NCBI GenBank assembly: GCA_026874595.1
Contig: CM049313.1
Span: forward strand, 22,128,008-22,192,007
Direction of reading: 5' to 3'
Length of the DNA stretch: 64,000 nucleotides
Source: Sipunculus nudus
Lineage: Eukaryota > Annelida > Sipuncula > Golfingiida > Sipunculidae
A model generated the notes under the pieces. That model saw nothing but the letters and a program-made list of their open reading frames with translations. It had not been told where the DNA came from and did no database searches. This document shows positions 1 to 13,400 of the stretch, piece by piece. A program made the translations under genes and the position numbers. Every line of letters starts with the position of its first letter. Position 1 is the stretch's first letter.

Positions 1-1430
1 AATGTTATCGCACGTGTTTACAAATGTTCTTCTATGCCATCTCCCCCCCCCCCCCCCCCAAGGTCTTTTTTTTTAAATGATTTGGTTTGGTAGGCCAATT
101 TTATTATACATTTATGGGAATATAAGACCGAGGCATTCAGGATATACCAGTACAATTATAAAACGGACTAATCTTAACATGAACTATGGTAAAACCAATG
201 GTAAAGTTTAAATATAACAACGGTAAGGTTAAATGCTTGTTAATTATTATTGAATTCTTGTCGGTTTTTTTCATTATCATTAAATGACTTGTGATGACAC
301 AATGGCAACATAGGCTTCATCCTTCCGAACAAAATCACTGGTAATTTTTTTTTCGTATGAAAATAGTAATCTGTAGTTGATAAGTAGTACCCTGCTTGCA
401 CTATTGATATATAATGCAAACTATGAAATGAAGAATAGAAACTATTCTGATATTTTTAAAATCTGATTGGTTATCTCATTAATTGCAGGGTATGTCAGAC
501 GCAGCAGCGGAATATACATCTTTAATTGGAGCCCATGTTCTTATTATCATTTTTATACCAAATAACTCCAGACAAAAACTAAAGCATTGTATGCCTGCTT
601 AACTAATGCTCGTTTCCCTTAAATCGTGATTAACTGTAGTCAGCACAAGGAGAGTTTTATTTTTTTTTCCAATTGTACTCCATTATCTGTGACGTAGCAC
701 ATTATGTGTGCTACGTCATCGTTCTTCTAAGTGCGAGTTTTTTAAATGTTCTCATGATAAGTGGTCATATCATCATGATATGGATGATTGTATGTTGACA
801 CGTCGTACTATGAGGAACAAGGCATTGTAATTTGTTTAATAAATTTCATTATTATTATCAGTCTCCTTGTTGCTGACGTAGGTTTCCCACAAAGAACAAT
901 TTTTATTAAGTGCACAAGCTAACAAAATGACATCTGCCATATACAAGAAACAAACACCTTGAATGTATTTAAAGGTTTGTGCATTCTTTTTTTTCATATT
1001 AAGTTATTGTACTTTTATAGAAAAAATAAATAAAAACATTGTTTGGGCTATAATATGGGGGTCGTTATAGAGGAAGTCAACATTAAGGTTGTTTAAACAG
1101 CACATAAAAGAACAGCACATACTCCTTTTAAGTACTTAAACTTGTCTGATATGGCACATTTTCAAGTAAATTTCAAGTAACTAAATCTCAAAGAATCTGA
1201 ACTTGGTTCGTGTTTCTTACTGCTTGTCCAACTTACTGCTTGATGGTCTCACCTTAATAATAGTTTAAAAGTAGGAATAATTAAATCATTTTTTGTATGT
1301 TCATTTGGCAAATGTTAAAACTAAATATTAAAACATGTCTTGTAAACCAATATTTTATTTTAAATGATTTTGGAAGAAAATACAATTGTGTATGAATGCC
1401 ATTGAGGTAATTATCTCTCTCTCCCCCTCC

Positions 1431-1483
<53 letters not shown>

Positions 1484-1521
1484 AATATAATGATAAGTGC
1501 GTGGGTTTGGAGTAAGGCTGA

Positions 1522-1554
1522 CGCCTTTTAGATAGACTTACTATCTAAAAGGCG
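1522..1554. repeat. Perfect hairpin, 14-bp stem
   Basis: CGCCTTTTAGATAG and its exact reverse complement flank a five-base loop (ACTTA). It stands just after a TC/TA microsatellite and before a second AT-rich palindrome (about 1572-1599). It may be the terminus of a small DNA transposon. Confidence 0.7.
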
Positions 1555-2550
1555 CCACTCTTAATCTCTACACATATATAAAAATATATATATGTGCGAG
1601 TGCTATTCATTTTTACCTCAATGTATAGGAAAATAGGAGTCTAGGGAACTAGAAAAAAAAATGAAAACTAAAAGGTACATACACATTTATAACAGTATGT
1701 GCATTATCCAACGGCAGTAGTTCATTAGTTTGGCAGAATGCAATATTTTTCTGACGAAACCATCCCTGTACACTGACAATCTCCAATTCACCTGTGCCAT
1801 TCATTGTTATGGTTCTGTGTGTGAATAAACACAGTCCACGTGTGTCCGTCTACCATAACAAGACTAGACCATAACTAGAATTCTGATCTTGCGCTTGCAC
1901 AATTCCCAAACTAGAATAATTATATGACAAAAAAAACACAAGAAACACTGTGTTGATGCTTGAAAAAGCTTAATTGTCAAATAGGGCGGTATGGCCACCG
2001 GTTGGCGTGCGCGTTCTGTTTACATTTCTACAACTGATCTCGCAAACCTTACATAACTTATGTACATAACTTATGTACAGGAGTACTCAAACTGTTTACA
2101 ATGAACTATTAGCAGATACCATCATATTTTAAGGAGAAAAAAATCAAGCTATGTATATAAAGCATATAACAACATGTGTATATTAAATAGACTTGGTATG
2201 TGAATAGGTACATTTAATATAAACAAACAATTTTAGACAATCCCAAACTGTTTGGAGAACTAAGCTTGCGTGTTTAGTGTGTAAATACAATTAAAAATAA
2301 TCTTTCTTATCCTCTTGTCCCTGCTTACCTTGTTTATGTTTCGATCACAGTTTATTTATTTAACGTTTTAAATAGCATTTTAATACAAGCTGAAATGCAC
2401 TATGCAAGTCGCGTATTTATTACTAACGGGAAAGTAATGCACTACACTTCCGTAGCAAATTAAAGTTAGGCAGTGTTATTTAGTAGTTAGGAGTGTTAAT
2501 AAAATGCTATTGTAATTGAAGGGGCAAATATACATACCAGACAGGATAGA

Positions 2551-2586
2551 TATCCTGATATAGTTTTTTCAAACTATATCAGGATA
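2551..2586. repeat. Perfect hairpin, 16-bp stem
   Basis: TATCCTGATATAGTTT and its exact reverse complement are separated by a four-base loop (TTTC). Directly after it the motif AAGGAGAAATACC occurs twice in tandem. Confidence 0.7.
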
Positions 2587-3764
2587 AGGAGAAATACCTT
2601 AAGGAGAAATACCATGAAATTATGGTATCTGCCAGGATGTCATTCTGATCAGTTTGCTTATGCCTATAGACAAGTGGTAATAAGCTTGTACTGGGCGCGA
2701 CCAGTGGTGCAAGCCTAGTGGTGTAAGCACTCATGCCATCTGACAAATCAAACTTGTTCAAGCTTCTTCGTAGTTTCTCTCGTTACATTCAGGCTTCCTC
2801 CCTTTGATTGTCAATTGTCGCTTATACACATAGCTGATATATGGTCGCAGTGTCTTTATGGTAAACAGACCCGTGGAATCTTTACTCACGTACAGAAACA
2901 CAAAGTAACAGGCAAATTTGAGATATAAAGCCAATGTGAAGGGATGGGTTTGCTGCGGAACTAATACAGCCAAAATTAACGATTAGCGCGAGATAATACA
3001 TTTCAAAGGAGCCTTTAACAACTCTAGGATCCCTATTTTCAGGGTGTTAGTTTTCAGTTTCCGCAGAATTATAAGTGCATAACGGTAAGGCAGGGCGGTC
3101 AACAAAACCTTCCAAAAACAGTGGCTAACAAACCTTCCAAAACAGAGGCGCCTGCTTGCAATCCTTGTTTATTACTGCATGTACTACGGAGAAGTAGCGC
3201 AAAATGTATTTAGCAAATCTGGTCTCTCAGCTAAAATTATTTGAAGTCTTTGTAGACACAGACAAGTTTTTATTAATTTAAAGGCATATTATTAAAATGG
3301 GAAAAGCAGACAAATCATTAAATTATAAACTTTCAGGTGGCAATGTATTACGTTCCTGTTTAATATCTTTACTCAAACATTCTCATGGATTTTAATTTTT
3401 GTGAAGGTTAGGGCAACCCCCCCCCCCCACAGGAACAATAAATTAAATTATTTCAATGAATTAATATAGAATTTTAATTATTTACATTTCATTACATATC
3501 ATATATTTCATATATTTTTAATTTAATCTTTTTAAATTGTGAGGAGATTCATATCACAGTACTTTTATCCCTCGCCTCAACCGGTTTCATGAACCGTCAC
3601 ACCCCCATTTACATAACCCAGAAAACAATCATATGTCACAGGTTTTATCATTCGGGAGCAATTTGACAGAAGCAAAGGAACATATCATAAATCATAACAA
3701 GATTCTGGGAAGGTCCTCAACCAGTGCTCCTTTTGAAATTCTGAAACCGTGAAAGAATGTGTAT

Positions 3765-4075
3765 CTCTTGAACAAGCAAATTCGTGAATTTATGTCCCTT
3801 GCTTCCGCCTCTTGATATTTTAGCTTCCTGTGATCTCACAATTTAGATTTTATTTTCCCCCATTAAGATGTCTCCACGTCATAATTTGTTAATTTGGAAG
3901 AGAAGGGGGGATTGATAGGTTTGTTTTTGAGCAAAACCAATCCCAACCGAGGTATGCATAACCACAATAACGGACCCCATCTGAATGAAATCTGATAATA
4001 ATTAATAAAGTTATCGCACGGAAACTAAAACCTTACGAACTGACAGACCGACTGACAGACCACTCTTCAACGTCA
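3765..4075. repeat. Dispersed repeat family A, copy 1
   Basis: It shares with 4905-5265 the ordered blocks GCTTCCGCCTCTTG, TTTTCCCCCA, GATGT.TCCACGT, GAAATCTGATAAT, GTTATCGCACGGAAAC and the GACAGAC-rich end. A third partial copy (GAAATCTGATTATATTT, TATCGCACAGAAAGGAAAC) is at about 17690-17765. This is an interspersed element of unknown class. Confidence 0.65.
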
Positions 4076-4305
4076 ATGAAATGTTTTGTAACAGAACTCA
4101 ACTATGAAACATTCATTCAAGGACCGCCAACACATCTCAAGGATAAAGTTTTAATCACAGCAAAAAGTACCTAACAAAATGCCCCCACACCATGGAATAT
4201 TTAAAGCAGGGTACTAACGCATCCGACAGGAAATCTATCGCCAGTACAAACTGTTCAATATAATTACTTTTCGGGAGCCGTCACATCAGAGTACGTGATA
4301 AGTGG

Positions 4306-4409
4306 TTATTCAATGACGAAACTTCCTTTCGAGTCGCACAACACTTCAGCAGGGATTTTGTCGCCCTCGGGACTTTTGCCGTTTAGCTCAGCTACGGTTC
4401 TAGCGCATT
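4306..4409 (-). CDS. Terminal exon of the Tg-1 gene: half domain and stop
   Basis: The acceptor has an excellent pyrimidine tract (TTTTTTTTTTAACTTTCAG). The exon enters in phase 1, the phase left by the preceding exon, and encodes ECARTVAELNGKSPEG, then PAEVLCDSKGSFVIE and a TAA stop. The two cysteines, the LCDSKGSF motif and the spacing resemble the first half of a Tg-1 domain cut off before the third cysteine. A possible AATAAA on the minus strand lies at 3849-3854, inside a dispersed repeat, so the true poly(A) site is uncertain. Confidence 0.75.
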
Positions 4410-7400
4410 CTGAAAGTTAAAAAAAAAAAAAACGCTTTTGATGACACTTAGACTCATATTGCATTTTTTAAAAACCTAACCATATTACGTTATTCGTAAC
4501 AACTTCATTTAAAATAAAGCATATTTTAAATGAGTACGAAACTAATTGCAACGTTTCTAATGTAGCAATTTTTTTCATAAATATGTTCATGTGAAAGTAA
4601 CATTTGATAACATATGTTAAAGAAGAGCGCAGCGTGAAAACATGGCGAGCACCTAACTGCAAATAGTTTTATAACGGCATTAAGCATGTTCCAATATCGA
4701 CTTGATTATAGTAAAAAAAAAAGTAAAAAAAAAAAAAGTAAAAAAAAAAAAAAAAAGAGTTGCATACCGCAATCCATCTCCCTACTAGCCCATATTGGCA
4801 GAGCGTATTTAAGGATCCTCATTCCGTCGGCAGTCACGCAGAAACACCTGTATAAACAAAATTATATAAACGTTATCTAAACTCAAGATGTCATTTGTCG
4901 GATGGTCTATTTCAAACAGAACAAGCAAATGCGTTGAATGTATATCCTCCGCTTCCGCCTCTTGGTATTTCAGCGTTCTGTGACCTTTCTTGCCCTCTCA
5001 GTGTATTTTTTATATTTTCCCCCAGAAGATGTTTCCACGTGTCATGAATGAAATCTGATAATATTTTGGAGAGTTATCGCACGGAAACGAAAACCTGACG
5101 GACATACAGACGGAGGGTCGGACAGACAGACAAACCAAAACCAATGTCCCTCGTTCCGCGGTAGCCGGGACAATAAAATTCAACTAAAGTATAACAGTTC
5201 TTTCTGTCAGAATTGCAAGAAGGAATATATCCATAAAATTTCTTACAAAAAGTACCTGGCAATTTTATTTTTTATTTCTTTAAACTGACTGAACATATTT
5301 CAATATTCGATATAGGTCGGGGGGGGGGGGGGGTTGAAGTTAAAACTGCTCACTCATTTACACGCAAACCAGTTCTAAATATATAATATTTGGGTGGGTC
5401 AGCTAATTTCTATTTATCGATTAATGAGCAGTCATTAAAGCCGTTAATTTACATTAAACTAGATGTTGCTACTTACTGTGACCCTTTACACTGAACAGGT
5501 TTGTATGTCCCATCTTCCTCACATTTAGGGAGGGTGGCGCCTACTGTGTTCGGGTTCTTATTCAGATGTTCAGTTATCTTGGCATGTTCCTCATGACATG
5601 GTCCTTTAATCTCCCTGGTCTGCAGTTTAGCTACATACGATAAAAACAACTACTAAAATTCGTATTAGTTTCGAAATTTAAATACCCTCATGCTCACTAT
5701 CAAATTACATCGAAATTAATACGAAAATAAATGACAAGTCAACATCAACGATGAATTGAAGTGTTCAGGTGTGTTTTCAGGTGTGTAATAATTATTATGT
5801 ATAAACATATGTTAAACAAATTATTAGACAAAATTAATAACCCTTCTTATCTGAAATTACATAAAACTATTGTGAGGAATAATAAAACTACGGAGGAATA
5901 ATAGAACTATTGGCAAATAGTCGAGTGGTGCCTGTACTAAGGTTGATTCATTTTATCCAAGTTTCATCGTAGAAAAATTCTGGAAGACTTCACAATTATT
6001 AGTTAATTGAAAATGATACGCGATATTTTGAGGTTTTAGACAAGTCTTGTAAACTCATTTCTGTGGTTTAATAAAGTATACATCCAAATCACTAGCAACT
6101 TACAGCAGTCCAACTTCTGCCGTTCCCATACTCCTACGGACGCACCAAGCACCATCTTACCGTTGGGCTTTACGCAATAACATCTAATGAGAAAAAGGTT
6201 CCATATTGTTCTAATGACAAAAAGGGTCCATATTGTTTTAATGAATCGACAACAGAGTATGAAATGTTAATAGTAGGTAATCAATAACAAAGATATACAT
6301 TCAGCAATACGCATGTAATAGAATTACAAACTTTTGTAACGTATACACCCAAACCCACTTTAATAAGCCTGAGGACACGTCTTACCCCTCTGCCCTCCAC
6401 TTGCCAAATACCGGAAAAAAACTCTTATGTAGAGGATACGTCTAAATCTAAATAACCATACATCATATTAAAGGAAATTTAGAAATATATATGCAGAATA
6501 GAATTTAACTGGAGTAGTTATATTCTACATTCATGTATGATAGGATCATATTGCGGAGGTTTAAGGATAAAATGTCACATCTTCTTTGTCAAATTCATCT
6601 CCTTTGTTTTACTGACTAAAGAAAATGTTAATCCACATGAAACTAGTGTCTACTAAATATTGCTACTTACTGTGACCCTTTACACTGGACAGGTTTGTAT
6701 GTCCCATCTTCCTCACATTCAGGGAGGGTGGCGCCTACTGTGTTCGGGTACTTGTTCAGATGTTCAGTTATCTTGGCATGTTCCTCATGACATGGTCCTT
6801 TAAACTCCCTGGTCTGCAGTTTAGCTACATACGATACAATGACTCATTATCATGGGTATTAGTTTCAAACTTTGATAACCCTTATGCTCACTACAACTTT
6901 CTTCAAAAATATATATGAAACTAAAATAAAAGTTCATGATGAACAATGAATTGAAAATTATACGTATTCAGGTGTGTTAAAAATTAAAATTACATATAGA
7001 TGTTAAACCAAATTAATCCATCTTGTCTAAAGAATATTAGAACTTATGAAGAATAGTAGAACTATTGACAATGGTCCAGTGGTGCCTGTGTTTAAGGTCA
7101 ATCTATTTTATTTAATTTAAGCGTCAACGTAGATTAAATTCTTGAATAGTGCATTAATAATATTTGACTTTAAATGCTTCCCGAAATCTGGAGGTTTTAG
7201 ATAAAGACTTGAAAACCCGTACATTTGTGGTCTAATATAATGCATATCCAAATCTAAAGCAAACTTACAGCAGTCCAACTTCTGCCGTTCCCATACTCCT
7301 ACGGACGCACCAATTACCATTTTACCGTTGGGCTTTACGCAATGACACCTAATGACAAAAAGGGTCAATATTATGTTAATGAATCGACAACAAGAGTAAA

Positions 7401-10400
7401 AAATGTTAATAGTACGTAATCAATTACAAGGATATACATTCAGCAATACGCATGTAACAGAATTACAAACTTTTGTAAAGTTCACACAACCAAACACTAT
7501 TATAAGCCTGAGGACATGTCTAACCTTTCTGCTCTACACCTCCCATATGTCGGGGAAAAACCCATTTATTTAGACAAGACGTCTAATCTAAATAACCCAT
7601 ACATCATATTTAAGGAAATTTAGAAGTATATATGCAGAATACGATTTAACTGGGGTAGTTATGTTCTACAATCAATTATAATAGGATCATATTGCGAAGG
7701 TTCAAGGATAACATTTCTAATTCGTCTTCTTTGTCAATTTCGTCTTTTTAGTTTTACTAAGGGAAAGATTAATTCACATTTAACTAAACATGTCCCCTAA
7801 ATGTTACTACTTACTGTGACCCTTTACACTGGACAGGTTTGTATGTCCCATCTTCCTCACATTCAGGGAGGGTGGCGCCTACTGTGTTTGGGTTCTTGTT
7901 CAGATGTTCAGTTATCTTGGCATGTTCCTCATGACATGGTCCTTTAATCTCCCTGGTCTGCAGTTTAGCTACATACGATAAAAGAAACATCATGGGTATT
8001 AGTTTCAAAATGTAATAACCCCCATGCTCACTATCAAATCTATATATTAATAGCGTAAGGCGATTTGTGATTTTCCGTATCTCCTCTGATACCGCCGTAC
8101 GGATTGCCGTGTTTTTCGACATACATATGCTCTGGGTTTGTCCGAAGAGATTCCACCCACTTATTTGCAATATTTGCGTATTACGGTGCATAATTAATAA
8201 TTTTAATATTTGCTCCCCCGCGGGCGCCTCTTTTCTTTGTGTCTTCGGGCCTGGTAACACAATGGCCACAGAGTGTTTGATGGGGGGGGGGGGGGGGGGG
8301 GGACAGCGTTTTTCTCGGGGGGCCCTATCTGGGCTTTTCTTAAAATTGCGGTGACCGGCCCGAAATAATCCCCATTTGTGATCCCTTCTCAAAAGGCAAC
8401 CTCCGCGCAGAGAAAAGGTCTATTGTGCACAAGGAGATCTCGCGTGAGGAAAATGCTCAAAAGGGGAGGGATCTTTCAAAGAATGAAAATTTTCCGAGCA
8501 GTAGTGAATGCAGGGTAGTGTGTAAAACCCGAACCCCACGGTCCCCGGACCCCATAAACCTATCTCCTAATTTTCAATGATTTATACCGATAAAAACACC
8601 ACTATTGTTGATGTAAGGACAGACCAAAGTCCCTAAATGTTGCACATTTGTAAATGACTGATTCACTGAAAGATTTATAATTACAAAAATATTTCGATGA
8701 AGACTGACCTCATTTACTTGAATTTGCCAACTGTTCAATTTTGACGGACCCCAGTAACCACCGCTCATATTTTTATTTACGACTTAAAAGAGGACAAAAA
8801 TAGCACTCATGTCACACACTAAAAAGTAAATATAATATTTGTTATTTTAAATGAAAATATAATAGTGCGGACACAGTGGGGGAGATTCAATTTAAAGTGT
8901 ACTAACAGTTGAGCGGACCCGAGACTGATATATCAGAGCTCTTCCACATAACAACAGGTTTCGTGCTCCGTTCATAACCATGCAATTTTAAAGTTGGCAA
9001 TAATAAAAATACCGAAAGGAATAGTTGATTACTTGCATTTCAAGCAACTACAGGTTCCAAAATAATGATTTTATAAACGTTTTAAATTATTATACTTTTT
9101 AAAACGCTACACAAATGAAATAAATAGCAAATATAAAATTATGAATAAAAACAAACAGAAATGTAAAAATACAGATACTAACACAATGATAAATCACAAA
9201 TGTGTCATGGCTAAACGTGATTTGAAATACATGTATGTACTAAAGAAATGGTAAAACAACGAGAAAACGGGGTCCGTGTAATCCGTGAGGTCCGTGCCCC
9301 AGGGTCCGTAAGTTTTTTTTTTTTTTATCATATTTTGTTGCAAAACATACTATTTTATTATGTTTTAACCAAACATAATATAAAATATGTCTTTAGATAC
9401 GATTATGCTAAAATATCTGGACAAATTACCATGAGAGTTTAAGAATTACAATTTTTTCTTGGGTTCCGGGATCCGGAGTGGGATCCGGGTATTAACACAC
9501 TGACTGAACGCAGTGACTGTCTCACTGGAAAACATAACAGGTTCCTTTACTGGCCGATTCACGGGCGCGGAGGGCAACTTTAAATGGCGATGTTCAGCAT
9601 AATAAATATTTTCATATAAAAATGATTTTATTTTAACATATCAGATTCTTCGAAAATTCTCCGGCCAACCTCTCACCTTCAATAAGAGTTTTATCCATAA
9701 CACCATGCATATAATGGGATCTATATATTAATAGCGTAACGCGATTTGTGTGAATTTACATGTCTCCTCTGACACTACGGTTTGCCGTGATTTATGACAT
9801 ACATATGCTCCGGGTTTGTCCGAAGACATTCCACCATTCGGACAAGAACGTATTCGCCCAGGTCATTCAGACTCCGACACATGAATAACTCAGAGACAGA
9901 AAACTTATACCAAATGTCGGATTCAAAGAGACTAATATTGTACACCCAAGACATGAAACTATGACAGACTGACATCAGAACAAAATGCTCGCCCAACACC
10001 GTGCGTAGCACGGGTAATTGCTAGTTATGTTAAAATGTATACGAAAATAAAATTATAGTAAAACATGAAGGAAGAATTTAAAAGTATACGTGTTCAGTTG
10101 TATTATAATTATAATGGTGTAATAATTATAATTATACATTATAAATAGATGTTAAACTCATTCTTAAATCGCATAAGACCAAATCAGTAACCCATCTCAT
10201 CTTAGGAATAACAGAACTATTGTGAGGAATAATAGAAATATTGACAATAGTCCAGTGGTGTCTGTATTTAAGTCAATCGAATTATTTTCATGGTTCTGCG
10301 TAGATTAAAAACTTCTTGTAGACTGCATTATTATTTAACTGAAGATGATACCCGGTATTTGGAGGTTTTAGATAAGTCTTTAAACCCCTTTACATTTCGG

Positions 10401-13400
10401 GAGTTTAATAAAGTGTATATCCAAATCATAAGCAACTTACAGCAGTCCAACTTTTGCCGTTCCCATACTCCTACGGACGCACCAAGCAGCTTTTCACCGT
10501 TCGGCTTTACGCAATAACACCTTATGACAAAAAAGGTAATCATTGTTTTGATGCATCGACACAGCTGAATGTAACATGTTAATAGCAGGCAATGAATGAC
10601 AAGGACATACCTCAGCAATAGGCATGTTAAAAAAATTTAAACTTTTGAAACGTTTACACACACGCACACTAATCCTGATGACAAGTTCACTATTCTGACA
10701 CACATGGCGGGAAAATAACTAGTAGATGAGACGTCTTAATCTAAATAACCCATACATCATATTTAAGTCAATTTAGAAGTATTTACACATAATACGATTT
10801 TTGTAAAAATCTATGCGGAATACGATTTTACTCTGAGAAACACGATTTTACGGGAGTAGTTATCTTCTACATTCAATAATAATAGGATCATATTGCGCAG
10901 GTTCAAGGATAAAATTTCAAATTCATATTCTTTGTCAATTTTATCTTTGTTTTGTCAAATTCGTCTTCTTTGTTTGACAAAACAGACTTAAAGAAAGGTT
11001 TATTTACATTAAACATGTCCCTAAATGTTGCTACTTACTGTGACCCTCTACACTGGACAGGTTTGTATGTCCCATCTTCCTCACATTCAGGGAGGGTGGC
11101 GCCTACTGTGTTCGGGTACTTGTTCAGATGTTCAGTTATCTTAGCATGTTCCTCATGACATGATCCTTTAATCTCCCTGATCTGCTGTTTAGCTACATAC
11201 AATACAATGAACCATTATCATGGGTATTAGTTTCAAAATGTAATAACACTCATGCTCACTATCAAATTATGTTAAAATGTATGCGAAAATAAAATTATAG
11301 TTAAACATGAAGGATGAATTTAAAAGTATACGTGATCAGTTGTGTAATAATTATAATTATACATTATAAATAGATGTTAAACCCATTCTTAAATCGCATA
11401 AGACCAAATCAGTAACCCATCTCATCTTAGGAATAACAGAACTATTGTGAGGAATAATAGAATTATAGACAATAGTCCAGTGGTGTCTGTATTTAAGTCA
11501 ATCGAATTATTTTATTTAAGGTTCTGCGTAGATTAAAAACTTCTTGTAGACTGCATTATTATTTAACTGAAGATGATACCCGGTATTTGGAGGTTTTAGA
11601 TAAGTCTTTAAACCCCTTTACATTTCGGGAGTTTAATAAGGTGTATATCCAAATCATAAGCAACTTACAGCAGTCCAACTTTTGCCGTTCCCATACTCCT
11701 ACGGACGCACCAAGCAGCTTTTCACCGTTCGGCTTTACGCAATAACACCTAATGACAAAAAGGGTAATCATTGTTTTGATGTATCGACACAGCTGAATGT
11801 AACATGATAATAGCAGGCAATCAATGACAAGGTAATACCGTCAGCAATAGGCATGTTAAAAAAATTCAAACTTTTGAAACGTTTACACACACACGCACAC
11901 TAATCCTGAGGCTAAGTTCACTATTCTGACACACATGGCGGGAAAAAAACTAGTATATGAGACGTCTAAACCTAAATAACCCTTACATCATATTTAAGTC
12001 AATTTAGAAGTATTTATACATAATACGATTTTTGTAATAATCTATGCGGAATACGATTTTACGGGCGTAGTTATGTTCTACATATAATACGATTTTTGTA
12101 GTAATCTATTCGGAATACGATTTTACGGGAGTAGTTATCTTCTACATTTAATAATAATAAGAGGATCATATTGCGCAGGTTCAAGGATAAAATTTCAAAT
12201 TCATATTCTTTGTCAATTTTAACTTTGTTTTGTCAAATTCGTCTTCTATGTTCGACAAAACAGACTTAAGGAAAGGTTTATTTACATTCAACATGTCCCT
12301 AAATGTTGCTACTTACTGTGACCCTTTACACTGGACAGGTTTGTATGTCCCATTTTCCTCACATTCAGGGAGGGTGGCGCCTACTGTGTTTGGAAACTTG
12401 TTCAGATGTTCAGTTATCTTAGCATGTTCCTCGTGACATGGTCCTTTAATCTCCCTGGTCTGCAGTTTAGCTAAATACGATATAATAATCAGTTATCATG
12501 GATAAAATAACCAATTATCATGGATATAAGTTTCATAATTCTATAATTCTCATTGCTCACTACTAATTACTTACGTTTGCTCACTACTAAATACGTTAAA
12601 CAAAAGTATATACGAAAATAAAATGACAGTTCAACATGACGATGAATCAAAAAGTATACGTGTTATGGTGTGAAATAATCATTTTGTATATAGATGTTAA
12701 ACCAATTCTTAAATCACATTAGACCAAATTAATAACCCATCCCATCTTAGGAATAATAGAACTATTGTGAGGAATAATTGAACTATCAACAATAGTCCAC
12801 TGATAGATGATCTAAATCAGTTTATAGAAGTGTCGCAAAGACTTGGAAACCCCTACATTTGTGGTCTTATAAAGTGTATATCCAAATCACAAGCAACTTA
12901 CAGCAGTCCAACTTCTGCCGTTCCCATACTCCTACGGACGCACCAGGCACCATCTTACCGTTTGGCTTTACGCAATAACACCTAATGATAAAAAGGGTCC
13001 ATTTTGTTTAATGAAACGACAACAGTAATATGTTGATAGCAGGTAATCAATGACAAGGATATCCCGTTAGCAGTAAGCATGCAACATAATTACAAACTTT
13101 TGTAACGTATACACCAAGTACAATTTTATAAGCCTGAGGACACGTCTAACCCTTCTGCTCTACACTTGCCAAAAATCGGAAAAAAAACCCGCATGTAGAT
13201 TAGACGTCTAAATGTATACCTACCCATACATCATATTAAAGGAAATTTAGAAATTTATATGCAGAATATGATTTAACTGGAGTAGGTATATTCTACATTC
13301 GATGATATTCTACATTCGATGTTAGGATCATATTGCAGAGGTTCAAGGATAAAATGTCACATTCATCTTCTTTGTTTTACTGACTAAAGAAAATGTTAAT

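Larger units (their letters stand above)
1..4305. other. Intergenic DNA downstream of the Tg-1 gene
   Basis: I see no gene here. It holds a poly-C run at the left edge (43-59), a (TC)n(TA)n tract (about 1409-1480), two perfect hairpins (1522-1554, 2551-2586) and a dispersed repeat copy (about 3765-4075). Short open frames such as 2579-2973 have no family resemblance and no splice context. Confidence 0.5.

Noticed and set aside
2640-2960. Possible repeat shared with 22676-22960
   Set aside because: Only about 40 bases around AATAAGCTTG and GGGCGC agree clearly, which is too little to call a family by eye.
7811-8392. Long open frame of 193 codons over Tg-1 domain 6
   Set aside because: Only 7815-7968 is exon. 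The rest reads through the acceptor into intron and Helitron sequence, including a poly-G run translated as prolines.
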